A stretch of DNA of 64,000 nucleotides, from assembly GCA_013397455.1 (NCBI GenBank), contig VYZB01000035.1, positions 2,728,205 to 2,792,204 on the forward strand, written 5' to 3'. Position numbers and translations under genes: made by a program. Position 1 is the stretch's first letter; the number at the start of each line of letters is the position of its first letter. The notes under the pieces are model-generated. The model was given only the letters and a program-made list of their open reading frames with translations. It was not told the origin of the DNA and did not search any database. Shown one piece after another: positions 1 through 12,849 of this stretch. Source of the DNA: Crotophaga sulcirostris. Lineage: Eukaryota > Chordata > Aves > Cuculiformes > Crotophagidae.

Positions 1-1394
1 GATCACTGCAAGACTGTTATCACACATTCATAACATTCTTTGGTCCTGCTGAATTTTCCCCATTTCTTCCCTGCCATTGCACATTGATATGTACTTGTCA
101 CAATGCATGGTGTTCTACTCTGTCGAATTCAAACCAAAGCATGCATTTGGAAAAATAATTTTTGCAAGCGCTCTATAATGCTGTGAAGATTTTTGTGGCG
201 TATGACAGCAAAAAACGTATCACTACTGAAAAACTGAGTGAGAGAGGGAAAGAAATCTCCTCTTTGCAGCTGAAATCTCAGAGCCTGATGAGTCACTCAT
301 GACATTTTCAAAGCGTTTCACAGAAAGGACTCAGTCAGCAGAGCATTGCACCTTGTGCTTTGCAGGTCCCTGCTGAGTCAGGGCTCAAATAAGAGGCTGT
401 TGCTAATCCAAAATTATATCAGCCACAATGCTTAAAAACAGAGCTCACAGCTATCAGAGTCTGGGGTTTTTCCAGCAGTATTGTCCTGATATTGTGTTGT
501 GTTAGATCCTTTGAGCAGTTTCTTCACAATACTCAGTGGGAGGCAAAAGCTAGACATGAGTAGGAGCTGATAATTACCACTGTCTCTCTTTGCCCCAGGC
601 ACCCCTATATAAGAGCTTTAGGGCCAGAGATGAAAAGACTTGGAGAAATTATACTGGGCAGAAGATATTTTACCGTCCATTGTTGTAGCACTTTAAGATT
701 AACAGAAGTGGAACAGACAGGGAGGGATTTCTTTCTTTACTCCCTGGGTAATGTGTCTGCATTAGACAGCTCAGGGAGTTTAACAGTTGTTACTTCTAAA
801 CATCAGTTACTCCGCTTCCCTTATTGTTTGTGGGGGCCTTTCTACAGCACCAGGGGAAACAACAGCGCATTAAATAAAGAACAAAATTGTAAAACAATAT
901 AAAGAAGAAAATTGGGGGAATCGCAGACAGGTGCAGGATCTCAAACTACTTTTAACTTGTTATTTTTAATGTGAGTAGATTTCAGGTCAACAGCAAAGCA
1001 TCCCTTTAAATGTTAAGCCTTGCTTCATTTCTGCAAGAGGGCATCCTACTGTGTAAAACTTAGTTATGTGAGCTGAAAGTCCACTGAGCTGCTTGGAAAG
1101 CACTTAAGACCCTTGTAAACATCCACTGGAGGCATGAAAGCAGCCATGCTCATATATTACTTTTATTAGCTTTTACAGCCAACTTAATGAGCTCTGCTTT
1201 GACCCTAAGTTCCTGTCATACTGGTTTAAAACTTTAGCTGCTGTGATGAGACATCAAGACGCGGGAAAATTGCAGGGCCAGTGTCTAGACTAGGTGGCAT
1301 ACTCTGACTCCTGAGCAGCTGGAAGACTTCCAGCATCTGTGCAGCAGAGATAGATACAAAATATGACGCTTGTGTGATTTGTGATATTTTGCAG
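1..1394 (+). other. LAMA2: LAMA2 intron (5' part outside window)
   Basis: AT-rich intronic sequence before the first visible LAMA2 exon. Open frames here (for example 630-902) have no splice context or family similarity that I recognise. No repeat or RNA gene was recognised. Confidence 0.6.
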
Positions 1395-1507
1395 GACTCC
1401 TGTGCTGCTGACACAGAACCAGCCATTTTGGAAGGTGGCAAGCAATTTGGTCTTTCAAGGAACAGCCACATTGCAGTTGCATTTGATGACACCAAAGTGA
1501 AAAACAG
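1395..1507 (+). CDS. LAMA2: LAMA2 exon, LG3-LG4 linker and start of LG4
   Basis: First LAMA2 coding exon visible here: 113 bp, entered in phase 0 after ttttgcag and left in phase 2 before gtatat. It encodes about 37 residues including DTEPAILEG, KQFGLSRNSHIAVAF and DDTKVKN, the linker and first strands of LG4. The split AG|A arginine codon is completed by the next exon at 3043. The reading matches vertebrate LAMA2 well. The acceptor pyrimidine tract is modest, but the frame before it does not continue usefully. Confidence 0.92.
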
Positions 1508-4500
1508 GTATATCATTTATTTCAGCAATGAGTTTTGATGGAATCCTGTGAAAATAAAATGCCCCTCCTAATATTCTCAAAAGCATCTCCCAAAATTATG
1601 GGCGTAATCTGAAAAAGGTCATGTCCCATGGCTAATTCAATTTCATTGAGCAAACATAAAAAGCATTAAAGCATGAAATCTAGCCAATGAAGTGCCCACC
1701 TAAGTAGCTCTCACTAAACCAGTTTCCTTTATTGTTTGTAAAGATTTGGGCACACACGGATCCCAGACTGATTTTCATAGAACAAACAGAAGAATGGAAC
1801 CAGGTCGTGCAACTGAGTTCATAGCCTGCTTTTTCAGAAGGCTTCTTGGTTCAGTAACTTGATAATTGCTTGTAATAAGCAAAACTTTTTTCCCCTTTCC
1901 TCCAATAGTTAAGATTTATATTGTTAAGATTTACTTGCACAGTAAATAGGCAAAATGACATTTCCCTCCCAAAGTGTAACAATAGATAACATACACATGT
2001 TGATATGCAAAGGAATTCCAAGAGCTACTTACAAAAATACAGCTGTTTTCAGTGGATTTGTGAAGCTATAACTTTTTAATTTTTCATTTTCACTCTGAAG
2101 GCACAGGATCATTAACAAATGTGCCATGTCACACCACTAAGTATTTTTGCTGTGTTATAGTTTACAAGTCCATCAGCCTCACACTTATTTTTATCTATTA
2201 AGATGCTGTACTGCATATTTTCACATATGCTAATTTTAGGAAACCAGGAATATAATTAAAAGAGAAATATGTAATCCTATAGTCATTGCCTGTCTTGTTT
2301 TCAAATAAGAACCCTGGGTTGATCATTTTCGTGCAATCATTTTTCACGTTTATATTATCAGCTACTGACTTTGCAGATTAGCTTGGGCTTGGTTACTGAT
2401 ATGCTGCCTGTACAACCTTAGCATCTAGATAATCGAAATCATTTCTTTCCAGGTTCTTGCTGTAGGGGAGGGTTTCGGCATTACCATTCTGTCCAAGGGG
2501 TCAGCAGACCTCCTCAGATCCACTGCCGTTTTCTGTTGGGAGAAATCAGAACTAGTGTTCTATATCCTGATTGTAACCTCTTCTCTCTGCATCTTTAAGG
2601 TTTTGTGACCTGTATTCAGGCAATACAACTCATTAGAAACTCAGCATTTGCCAGCTGTCACTATAGCTCATTCCTCTTTGTGAGCATTATGTGTGTGGAT
2701 GATGGATAATGCTACCGGAATTTTACAAGCACTGAGACTTTCTAGTAACTACAAGTGCAGCTGAGAATTATATCTTGAAATTGTATGCTAAGGCTGCATT
2801 TTTGTATTTCCACAGCAAAGGGACTAATGAACACTCAAGTGTCAGGGAACGGATATGTATGAAATGTAATCCGCATGTAACCAAATTATTTTTGTTAAAC
2901 TCTGATGGACAAGCAAAATGGGCCACTAACTGGAAAGCAGGTTTAGAGGGAAACAAAAAATGTAAAGCACATAAATTTGTGTACTGTCTGACTCTGAATA
3001 TCTTTTCCTTTGTTGCTGTTTTCCCATTTGTTTGGTTTCCAGACTTACTATTGAATTTGAAGTCCGAACAACAGCTGATTCTGGCTTGCTGTTTTATATG
3101 GCCCGTATCAACCATGCTGATTTTGCTACAGTTCAGATAAAGAATGGACTGCCGTATTTCAGCTATGATCTGGGGAGTGGAGACACTAACACAATGATTT
3201 CCAACAAAATAAATGATGGCCAGTGGCACAAGGTATAATGGTCTCTAATGATAAATTATTCTTTGTACTGCTAAGAGTAAGCTTTGTTTTGCCTTAAGAT
3301 ATTTGCAAATTGTAGTCTATACAAACTAAACTTTACGACTAGGGTATTCTGTAGTCTGCAAAATTTGTACTTTCACATTCACTGTTAAGCACATGCTACA
3401 TATTCCACTAACAATTTGTCCTTCAGGAAACGTGTTTCTGGACGTATTTAGAATGTCCCATGTATGGTAAAGAAAATGTTCCTTCTTGCCTAATAGGGCT
3501 TAGGGGCTTAGGTGAGTATCAGCTCATGATGATGGAATGCATCATTATAGCCAATTGTTTCTCTGTTAATAATGTCATTTTTGAGCCATATGCGAAGAAC
3601 AAAGGGGGAAAAAAGTAACATTTAAGTAAATCTTCCCTGCATTATTAATTCAATTCATTAGGGAATAAATATGACATTCATGGATATATTGGGCAGCCCG
3701 TTCTGTGACTTCATGAGAGGATGCATTAATATACAATGCCTGTGGCACTCAGATGGTAAGGGAAGGAATAATATCACAGCCATAAAGTTTAGTATTTACT
3801 GGACCAAGGAGAACAGACACATATTAATTAGGTAACATACTTGAAGACACCAATAAAGACAGAGAAATAAAGAATACATGTAACTATGTATTCAGGTTAT
3901 ATACTCTAAGAGATATTAAATTCTGGACAGATATTGGAAAAGTGACGATCCACCTCTCTATCATCAAATGACAAAAAATCTAATTGCATTTTCTGTTATG
4001 CCTGAGTTGCTCTTACGAAACCCTCTTTGTAGTCATCCTTAGTCCCTGTCTGCTTCATTCCCATCCTGTTCCACAGGAATTTTTTTTCACTGGATTTTTG
4101 TTCATGAACTTTTTGATGATAGCAAATGCACTGTACCAAGGTGTTTTATGAGAGGAAAAAATAAAATTGTAGTCATTATTTATCTGCTTTATATAATGCC
4201 TAGGAGCACTGGCAGTAGGCCAGAGACTCTTTCTGCTAGACCCTCTATAAATACAGGAGAGATGTATTTTTGCTTTTATAACCATTTTCTCTATGTTCTA
4301 AGAGAACTAAGTGGAGCTTCTCTTTCTTAATGGAAGGCTGTGCTCTTTAGGCATGCAGCTTGGCACTCTGCAAGAGAGGTACCTTTGTTGTACATCCCAT
4401 TTTTGCAGGAGAGAATAGAGACAAAATCCAAAGTGATAGTTCCGAAATAGCATAAGAAAGTCAGTGTTAAGAGCAGCGAAAAAGGCAATCTCTTTGAGAA

Positions 4501-7500
4501 AAGACCACAGTCTTTATTTTTAAGAAAGTGGAGGCTTCTCCTTAAAATAATGCTTTTAGTGAGAATCTTTTCTCCATTTGAACTGGTTTAGGTTGAAACA
4601 TTTCTACCAGGCCAACAGAAGTTATATCGTGCTGCTGTTATCTCCTTAGGTCATGTGTAAGACTGACCGTTCCCAGTTCCTGTCTCGCTCACCAAATCCT
4701 CTTTTGCCCAGGGTGTAACTGTACTATCTCAAATTTACAGTTGCCTATAAATACCAAGTTCAGTTCCTTGCCTTCAGGCCACCCCTTGTCAGTGCTCAGT
4801 CATTTCTGTTGCGTGACAGCTGTGCTGCCACACTGAAGCAGAAGCAGTCACACTAAAGAAAAGCCAAAGAAAAATGCTGTTGCACTCTCTCTGCTACTGT
4901 GGTGACCTAACCACTGTGCTATTTGGAAATCTGCTAATGTGCATGTTACACATTATACTTTATCCCTTTTTTATACAGAATTGATATTATACTGATTTGT
5001 AGAAATTTCAGTATAAATCTTTGGAATGAAATTGGCCTGTGGCTGTTGGGGTAGAATTTCCTCAACTCTTCAGCAATTGCACTTGCTCCATGCAATTCAC
5101 AGCCCATTTGTCTGAACAGAAACCATAATACCAACAGAACATAGTTGGTATTACATTTACTCTAGCATGAACTATCATCTGAGGCATGTCCACTTGTGGA
5201 AACATAAAGTCAATACTGTCTGCAAACAGGTGCTGTAATAAAGATTTGCAACTGGTGCCGTTAACATTCAGCATTTACTATTTCCAGTGCTTAAAATTGC
5301 TATCTGATCCCAGGAAAAATAATATTGTCGCATGCCTATGATAATAACAAGCTTTTTAAAGGAACTACAAGTCCTTTCAGTAATTCTGATAAATAATAGT
5401 CATGATGCCTCCTGACCCAGAACTAATTAAAAAGCCATCATATGTTTGCATAAAATCTTGCACAGAAGCTCTCTTCCATGGACATTATCTACAGTTGCTG
5501 CCACAGTACTTCTGCTAACCACTCCTACTACTTTCTCCTGTATCATTATGTATTTTGGACTGTAAGGCTAGTTACAATCTGGAAACTGTTATCAGAAAAC
5601 TATCCATAATTGTACTGCATTTGTGTGTCTTTTTAGATAAAAGTAATTAGAATGAAGCAAGAAGGAAACCTTATAGTAGATGATGTTTCAAACACGACTG
5701 TTAGTCCCAAGAAGGCTGATATATTGGATGTTGTTGGAATGCTGTATGTTGGAGGATTGCCCATAAACTACACAACTAGAAGAATTGGTCCGGTAAGGAA
5801 GTTCAATTAAGTAATCCTACACTCCTTAAGTATGTCTTTATAGGTACCAGTGTCTTTGCAGTTGTTTTTTTGTTTTGCTTTTCCCCCATAATGCTCAAGC
5901 ACATTGATAAAATGAATTTCACTGGAAGTACACTAAATTCTTCCAGTGGAAAGATCAGACTTACAACTCTGTTAATGAAAAGAACTATAAATAGCAGAGT
6001 TAGTTAGATACATATGCCTGCATCCACTTGGATCACTGCACAGCTAGATTATCAGGTCCTGGATACCACTTGCCCTTTCTCTTGGCTGTAATTCATCTAA
6101 CAGTAAGTGCTAATAAACAGTGAAAGCGTCTCTTAAGAGAAGGAGCAAAAGCCAAAATTGCCCTGGACAAAGTACACAGTAGCATTACTGCTTACTGTAG
6201 TAATGGGTTTTGTGTTGTTATTATTAAACTACGAGAGAATGTATTTTGAAGTAAGGCTGTGAAATCTCTCTTGTCCTCTTTCTACTTCCAAATCAAATGT
6301 GCATATATCAATTTATCACTGTTTCAATCTAAATGCCCAGCTTTCATGCTGACACAGAAGATACCTTGGCAAACAGGGAGCCTAGAGAGGTGAATATAAT
6401 TTTGGCCTAAACTTTGTAGAATTAACTAGGAACACTGTATTCCCTTGTCCAGGCCATTTATTGCATCTATCCACACAACTCCATCATCTTACTTTCCTGC
6501 TGCCCACCCACCCCCCGTGATATGCCGGTATCAGAATCAGAGAAAAACTCCTCCCTGCATTATTTTTCTCTTTGCACAAAAGGGTCTTTCAAAGCAGAAG
6601 GCAGAACTCGAGTGAATTTAATTCTAGCAAACAACAAATTAGACATATAGTGTAGCACAATGTGGACAAATAACTGGAATGTCAGTAGCAGTATGTCTAG
6701 GCTCATTCATGGTGGTTATATAGAATCTGTAAAGAAGAGGCTAAAGTACAAATCCTAGTAAAGAAGCAAAACAGACTCTCAAAAAAACCTGAACAAGTAA
6801 ATACCATTGCAGTAAGATGGTTATGGAATGGCAAATACTAGCCTATAGACAGGCCAGAGTCCACCAGTTTAGGTGGACAAAATAAATACAGAAAGGAAAT
6901 TCCTAGACCCTGATTAAATAAGTCCCTATAATAACTCATGGATAGGGGGTGAAGAGTAGCCACTTTAAATTTAGGAATTGTATTCCATAAAGAAAACTGA
7001 CCTGTAAAATCGTATTTCTCAGCAAATTTTGGATTGTGCAGAAAGCTCAAGCTGAGGCAAATCTACTCTTGATTGGGATTTACCAAACCAAAAAACCAAA
7101 AGCAATACTTAGATACTCACAAAATATAATTCCTAATACTATCAAATTATGCTGTTTGAAATACACCTGCAATTTACAAAGACTAACCTAAGGAGAAGGG
7201 TAACAATAAATCCTTATGTGTTGCTCCTCATCAGAAGTAACAGAGGGAACTTGTGCATGTAAATGGTTCAGTCAGGCAATAACAGCGATGTCAGATCCTG
7301 ACAGTATTAGGTGCTTTGGGATTTAAACGAAGCTGCGACTTCAAATGTCATTCACAGAAATTAAAAATTTGCCTTTCAATCATTTATTAAAATACACAGC
7401 GTGATGTAGATTGTATAGAGTGTTGTGTTGTAGGCTTCATGTAAAGGCTCTGAAACAAAGTTGAAAGCATTTATTGTCTTCGTTAGGGCTTTCTGCTAAA

Positions 7501-10500
7501 CACACATCAGCTTTTCTAGACACTAATCTAATACATAACCATAGGTGGGCTGGCTTCCTATTCAGTGCAGAAGACCGATACCTACTTGTTTGACTTCAGC
7601 AGATATCACATTTTAAGCACTCAAAACTCTGCTTTCAGCAAAAGGTGTTACATTGTCAGTTACCATGCTAAAATATTACCAGATTTGCTTTTCCACAGGG
7701 AAAGTGAAATTTTAAAGTTAGGCAATGTTATCGAGTTGTCTACAAATCTTGCCTTTCTATGATTTATTCTCATAATGAAAATAGCAAAATTTGTTTTCTC
7801 CTATGGTGTTTTTCTTTTTTGGTATCAAAACTTGTTGATCTGGAGATGACTTTCATTTAGAAATTTGAAAAAGGTCTATTTATGAAGAATCTGACAGAAA
7901 GCATTGCTCAGCTCAGAACTGAATTTATTCACTGATAGTGCTTAAGTTCTCATGAAAATTTTGTACAGGTATATTTAGCGCTAATGAACTATATAATTCT
8001 TCAGTAGATTCAGCTTTGATTTACAAGGAAAGAAATTCTTGGGAAATTCTTTCAAATTACTAGCCAGGATATTGTTACAGGACGTTGTGTACAGAGTCAA
8101 GACTTCTCTCTGCACATATGCCTTTCTCCTTTCCGTATATATTTATTTCTGTGCTGTATTTTATATGATTTTTATTTTCATCCTTCCTACTGCATTGCTT
8201 ATGAATATGTATTTTTCTTCCCCAAAGTACAGGTTTATAGTTTTCCTCTCTCCCACTGATATCAGCAATAATTTTCCTGACTCTTAAGTCAAAGGTCAAA
8301 GACTTTGTCTAAAGCGAAGAACCAAAATGCAGCTTCTGCACACCTCAGAGAGAAAACAGAGGGAGAGCTGTGGGGGAGATGCCAGGGGCTGTCAGAGGTC
8401 CCACTGGGATGCACTGATCACATCCAGGGCAACCCGGGGTGTAGCCTGGGCAGTCCCTCACTCCTGCCCCAGGCAGGATCTCACTTACAACACCAGCTAA
8501 AGCACGCACACGTCACTCACTCAGCACCACAGTAACATGCTCCCAGCGCAGAAACCAAACTGGAGATGCAGTTTGCTACCCTGCACACTCACCTGAGCCC
8601 ATCCCCCGCCTCCACCTGCCTCTCTGGCCAAGAGTTGTCCTTGTCACTGTGGTTATCAGACCTAAATGCAGTTATTATATGAAGAACTATGTGCAATCAA
8701 CAACCTTTACATAGGTGCATTGTTCATTTTAGTAGCTGTGTACCTGCATTAGCTCTGTCTTACCATGCAACATTAGGCCCATAATAAAGTGATTAAAAGG
8801 AAAAAAAAAATCCCTAGTAAAATCACCAGCAGCCCAGAGAACTATATCCAGTATCTCCATCTACTTGCAAACCCCATAACCTAGTCAATTAAAAAGGTAA
8901 AGTATAGGCCATTAAACTCCTGCATTGCTGATGTAATTTGCTATGTTTCATTATGCAGTGTATTATTTTATGTCCCCTCCATTAAGCCAAATAGATGTGA
9001 CTCAGATCACATCCCAGAAATGTAATGTAATTCATCCTCAGTATGACTGAGATTAGATACCAATTACAATCAGATATTAAGGATTAGCCATGTAAAATTC
9101 AAGTTTTATTCAACTCCATAAATCCAGCCGAGAAGCAGAGGAAAAGTACTTTTTTGTTACATACTTTATGACTTGATTTTGAGCATTTCGCCTTGCTTTG
9201 CACAGTTATGCATTTTGTTTGAAATATTGACTGTAGGTCACCTATAGCATCAATGGCTGCATCAGAAATTTTAAAATGACAGAATCACCTGTTGACCTGG
9301 ATAATCCAACTTCCAGCTTCAACGTTGGCAAGTGCTTTGTCACTGCACAGAAAGGAACATACTTCGATGGAACAGGCTTTGCCAAAACAGGTAATGAACA
9401 GCAATTCTGCTGATAGGCAAAGAACAGAGAAAGAGGAGATGCTCCTTTCAAAAACTTCCAGTGCTACCTAAGTCCTGTAGACTGGAAGCAAAGTGAGACC
9501 AATACTTGAAACTCTCACTGATCATTTTTAATTATCTTGCCCAGGGATAGACTGTATGATTTTCTAGCAAGGTCTCACACTAAGCACAGCCTCCATAACA
9601 GTTGCTTACATGATTTCACATGAAATGGAGTGCATTAATAAAACTGAGTTAGTTACCTTGCCTTAACAGCAACACACTTTGTGTGATTATTAGGAATAAT
9701 GTATTAAATACTTTTCTTCATTTCATTATGCTTCCCCTTTTCTCTCCAAGTTGGTGCATACAAAGTGGGAACAGACCTGCTCGTGGAATTTGAATTCCGT
9801 ACAACGCGAATGAATGGTGTTCTCCTAGGAGTCAGCAGCCAGAAAATGGATGGGCTTGGCATCGAATTAGTAGATGGAAAAGTGAGTAGCAAAGCTCTTT
9901 ATAGAGACTGGTTTTAGAAAGCATGGGTAGTTTTAAATGCAAGATAACTACCCCAGTCTCAAGGTGTCTCAGTCAATATCAGTGTTCTCCTTTATGCAGC
10001 ATTTGTCACTTCCCACACATCAACAGGCTCTTACACTTCTACAAAGATATTTTGAAAGATTCTGTAACACTTAAGTTTCCTACAACTGCAACATCAGGAC
10101 TTAAATTAGTAAGAATACAATAAGCTTTAAGAAAGGGCTTTGTCATTAATCCTACTAGTTCTTATGTGTATCTTTTATTTCAGTCGGGAAAACTAGTCAG
10201 TAACCCACCACTAAAAAGAGCTTGGGGGGGGGGGGGTGAAATACCCCAAAACTAAGACAAGAAAATGGAAAAATGACAACCTATACAACAATTTTGCTTA
10301 TTTCCACTAGTGTTTATCTCGGTGGCATAACCCAGATCTCATGGGGACAGCAATCCACATAGAGTCTGGTATTTAATTAGAGCTTTAGTGTGTGCAGTCA
10401 GACCCTGTTGACTTAAACAATAACAAACAAACAAAAGAACTGCAGATCTGTTTTGAGGACTAGCTGACTTTCCTGTCATACTTTGCTTTTCAGGTGATGT

Positions 10501-12717
10501 TTCACGTAGACAATGGAGCAGGCCGATTCTCTGCTATCTATGAGCCCGACGCACCAGGCAGCTTGTGTGATGGACAGTGGCACAAGGTTCTAGCAAACAA
10601 GATCAAACACCGTTTAGAGTTGACTGTGGATGACAGACAGGTGGATGGTAACAGCCCAAACAGGGCTTCAACCTCAGCAGACACTAACGACCCTGTCTTT
10701 GTTGGAGGATATCCTGGTGAGCATTTAACACACAATCGGTACTTTACTTATGCTATAGCAACACTGCCTTGGTAATGTCTTAAATGCAATTAGGACTAGT
10801 ATGCTAAAGATTATGGGTAAGACTGTCCAAGTTTGTATCATTTGCCACAAATGCTCGTTTCTGCATTCAGCTGCATTTCAGAACAAGAAGTTCTGCAGCA
10901 CCAAGAGACTCTCACAGATCCCCCTGCTCCGTTTCAAATGTAGGCACTGTCACAGAGCAGCAGGCAGACTTTCTGCCTTCTGCTGCTCACACTCACACAC
11001 AGCCTCCTTCTTAAAACTTTCTGTTTAATAACAGTTTAATACTTAGGTTTCAGTAGTAACAGCACTTGGCAAATTTAAATTTAACTAAATAATGCATATA
11101 TGCCCTTGGGTGGCAAGGCACTGTGTGTAAATCAGCCTGTAAAACCTGAAGAACTGAGGAATGTGGACAACACCTTGCGCAGAGAAGCGAGAGGACACCA
11201 TCTCTTTCTGATTCCTGTCTTTGCTTACGGTCTGGTAGGTTTTAAAGGAATAAAAAAATATAATCAAATAATTAATAATCCGGTATTCTGGAAGCCCTGA
11301 AGAGAACTTGCTTCACGCAGAGGTAATTGAACAGGATCCAGAACTGGGCTGAGCTCTTTAGCTAGCTTCATCTTCCACTAAACTGATAATGAATGATAAC
11401 ATTCGTCTGTTCATAAACAATCAATAAGTTTATCTAATAGCAGTTTATTTTCTGAAAATGCAGTTAAGATGTCTGCAAATTGTCAATTTTACTGCATTTA
11501 TAATAAGGTTTCCCTCTAGTTTTCAAACAAAAAAGCTCATTATGTTTGCAGTATGTGTCTGCTCTAGTGCATACTGAGGTCAATAGCAAGATGCCTCTTG
11601 AGTTGATTCTTAAATGATCTTCTGGAAGTTGTTTTTCCCTTCATTCTAATGTGTGATACAGCGCATCCAAAAAGCCTTCTCTCTCAAGCTTCAGAACATT
11701 TTTTAAAAATTGTCTTGATACTGAGATATAAGAGTTGTACTTCAGTCACCATGACTATTGATAACGACCAGCAGCTTTGTGCCAGAAGAAAACAGATTTG
11801 TGGCAGCGTTTTTATAACAAAATGGGATTCTAGCATAGGAGCTAGGACTGAAAAAACACTGTGTGAAGAGTTACTATCTCATTCTGGACTATACATCAAG
11901 AGGAACACAGCAAGAGAAACAAATGGCAGTAACACTGCAATCTGTACAAAACAAGCCTACACTTACATCATGTTGAACTGATTATTCCTGAGTTCAGCCA
12001 CATGGCAAGTTATGAAGTGATTTAATAAACCTACATACACATTTGAACACTTCACACTTCTCACGCAGTCTAGTCTAGCTCCTACAAGATTTGTTTCAAC
12101 ATTCCCAATACCTCATCACAAATTTAAAATATCATGGGATTTTGTAAAATTGGTAAACATTTGTATTTTCCAGTCCTTTTGAGGCTTCTCCTGGCTGCAA
12201 CACAGTATAAAACAGTTGTAAACCAGCTAGAATTAGCTAATGAAAAATTTCCCATGCAGAGAAACTTTTTGCCACCAGCGCACAGGCAAGGATGTAAATT
12301 CCTGGCTACCCATAAAAGCCATTACTCATTTCCTACTATCGCTCTTCCCTGAAGAACAAATCATTACCACCAGCATGAGCCTGTATCACATTCACTCCTA
12401 ATATTTGTCATTTTTTTTAATAAAGAAGACATACCACAAATAGAATGTATTAATATATTGCTGGGGACATGGATTCTCCTGTAGGACTCTCAAAGAACAA
12501 ACTGAAGTATAAACTCAAAGTGATATAATTCCTTTTGCCTTTTTTTTCCCCTTCTTCAGATGGTGTGACCCAGTTTGGGCTGACCACTAATATCCGTTTT
12601 AAAGGATGTATTCGATTTCTGAAGCTCACCAAGGGTACTGCTAAACCTCAAGAGATTAACTTCAGCAAAGCTTTGGAGCTGAAGGGTGTTCAACCGCTGT
12701 CATGCCCTGCAAACTAA
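1395..12717 (+). CDS. LAMA2: Laminin subunit alpha-2, C-terminal part (LG4-LG5), 7 exons, partial gene
   Basis: The C-terminal end of the laminin alpha-2 chain, a secreted subunit of laminin-211/221 in muscle and nerve basement membranes. Seven exons (1395-1507, 3043-3232, 5637-5792, 9237-9390, 9751-9881, 10494-10716, 12560-12717) join in frame to 374 residues plus a TAA stop. Residues about 1-200 form LG4 and about 205-374 form LG5. Both domains carry the laminin-G DGQWHK-type signature (residues near 97 and in exon 10494-10716) and a closing cysteine pair (about C161/C186 and C339/C371). In the family, LG4-LG5 bind alpha-dystroglycan and heparin/sulfatide. Sequence such as FYMARINHADFATVQ and HVDNGAGRF matches vertebrate LAMA2 closely, rather than the other alpha chains. 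All introns are GT-AG and phases agree. The rest of the gene lies to the left of the window. It is convergent with ARHGAP18, as in human. Confidence 0.96.
1508..3042 (+). other. LAMA2: LAMA2 intron
   Basis: Intron of 1535 bp between exons ending at 1507 and starting at 3043, with GT at the donor and AG at the acceptor. The content is AT-rich single-copy-looking sequence, and I recognise no repeat or embedded gene. Confidence 0.8.
3043..3232 (+). CDS. LAMA2: LAMA2 exon, core of LG4
   Basis: 190 bp, acceptor ggtttccag, donor gtataa. It completes the split Arg codon and then encodes 63 residues including LTIEFEVRTTADSGLLFY, ARINHADFATVQ, GLPYFSYDLGSGD and NDGQWHK, the central LG4 beta-sandwich strands and the laminin-G signature. 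It ends in phase 0. Confidence 0.95.
3233..5636 (+). other. LAMA2: LAMA2 intron
   Basis: Intron of 2404 bp in phase 0. No transposable element, RNA gene or additional exon was recognised. Confidence 0.8.
5637..5792 (+). CDS. LAMA2: LAMA2 exon, LG4 middle
   Basis: 156 bp, exactly 52 codons, acceptor tgtctttttag, donor gtaagg. It encodes IKVIRMKQEGNLIVDD, SNTTVSPKKADILDVVG and MLYVGGLPINYTTRRIGP. Two N-X-T sequons (SNTT and NYTT) are present, so N-glycosylation of the secreted domain is possible. The alignment to the known LAMA2 order is unambiguous. Confidence 0.95.
5793..9236 (+). other. LAMA2: LAMA2 intron, largest visible in this gene
   Basis: Intron of 3444 bp in phase 0. It is mostly AT-rich. 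A stretch at about 8,330-8,640 is clearly richer in G+C than its surroundings and carries a small open frame (8305-8535) with no recognisable homology. No known repeat was recognised. Confidence 0.8.
9237..9390 (+). CDS. LAMA2: LAMA2 exon, end of LG4 and LG4-LG5 linker
   Basis: 154 bp, acceptor ttgactgtag, donor gtaatg. It starts in phase 0 and ends in phase 1 (G|TT). It encodes VTYSINGCIRNFKM, then SSFNVGKCFVTAQKGTYFDG and TGFAKT. The two cysteines (INGC and GKCF) are the family's LG4 disulfide pair. The tail FDGTGFAK is the short linker to LG5. Confidence 0.95.
9751..9881 (+). CDS. LAMA2: LAMA2 exon, start of LG5
   Basis: 131 bp, acceptor ttctctccaag, donor gtgagt. It completes the phase-1 codon and encodes VGAYKVGTDLLVEFEFRTT, then GVLLGVSSQKMDGLGIELVD and GK, the first strands of LG5. 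It leaves in phase 0. The intron before it is very short (360 bp) for this gene. Confidence 0.95.
10224..10236 (+). repeat. G homopolymer (13)
   Basis: An uninterrupted run of 13 G in a LAMA2 intron. Such tracts are length-variable and often sequencing-error-prone. Confidence 0.95.
10494..10716 (+). CDS. LAMA2: LAMA2 exon, core of LG5
   Basis: 223 bp, acceptor tgcttttcag, donor gtgagc. It encodes VMFHVDNGAGRFSAIYEP, GSLCDGQWHKVLANKIKHR, LELTVDDRQVDGNSPN and STSADTNDPVFVGGYP, the LG5 core with the DGQWHK signature. It ends in phase 1 (G|AT). The open frame runs on for about 20 codons into the intron, but homology stops at the donor. Confidence 0.95.
10717..12559 (+). other. LAMA2: LAMA2 last intron
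   Basis: Intron of 1843 bp in phase 1, ending in a T-rich tract before the last acceptor. Open frames such as 11649-11981 show no recognisable family. No repeat was recognised. Confidence 0.8.
12560..12717 (+). CDS. LAMA2: LAMA2 terminal coding exon, end of LG5, with stop
   Basis: 158 bp including TAA at 12715-12717, acceptor cccttcttcag after a T-rich tract. It encodes DGVTQFGLTTNIRFKGCIRF, LKLTKGTAKPQEINFSKA and LELKGVQPLSCPAN. The GC and SC cysteines form the LG5 disulfide in the family. The ending SCPAN at the stop is the conserved laminin alpha-2 C terminus. Confidence 0.96.
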
Positions 12718-12840
12718 CTGCCATTCAGCCAGTATGGGTCTGTTTGTTTATATAAGCACTTCAGATTAAAAAAAAAAAATAAGAAAAGAAAATCTATATA
12801 TACATTGCATTCATAATAAAATGTCTCTATGCAAGTATTT
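12718..12840 (+). terminator. LAMA2: LAMA2 3' UTR and polyadenylation region
   Basis: A short 3' UTR follows the stop. A canonical AATAAA lies at 12815-12820, about 98 bases after the stop, and a G/T-rich downstream element (gtagtgtttgtgg region) lies at about 12845-12860. Cleavage is therefore expected near 12832-12840. The exact end is inferred, and a longer alternative UTR cannot be excluded. Confidence 0.75.
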
Positions 12841-12849
12841 GAGTAGTGT

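Larger units (their letters stand above)
9391..10493 (+). other. LAMA2: Two short LAMA2 introns (9391-9750 and 9882-10493)
   Basis: Introns of 360 bp and 612 bp flank the exon at 9751-9881. The second contains a pure 13-base G run at 10224-10236. Nothing else was recognised. Confidence 0.8.

Noticed and set aside
630..902. 90-codon + strand frame as a possible further LAMA2 exon
   Set aside because: No laminin G similarity and no suitable splice sites in the right phase to join the exon at 1395.
2768..3229. 153-codon - strand open frame
   Set aside because: It is the antisense of the LAMA2 exon at 3043-3232 plus adjacent intron. The + strand reading has clear laminin G homology.
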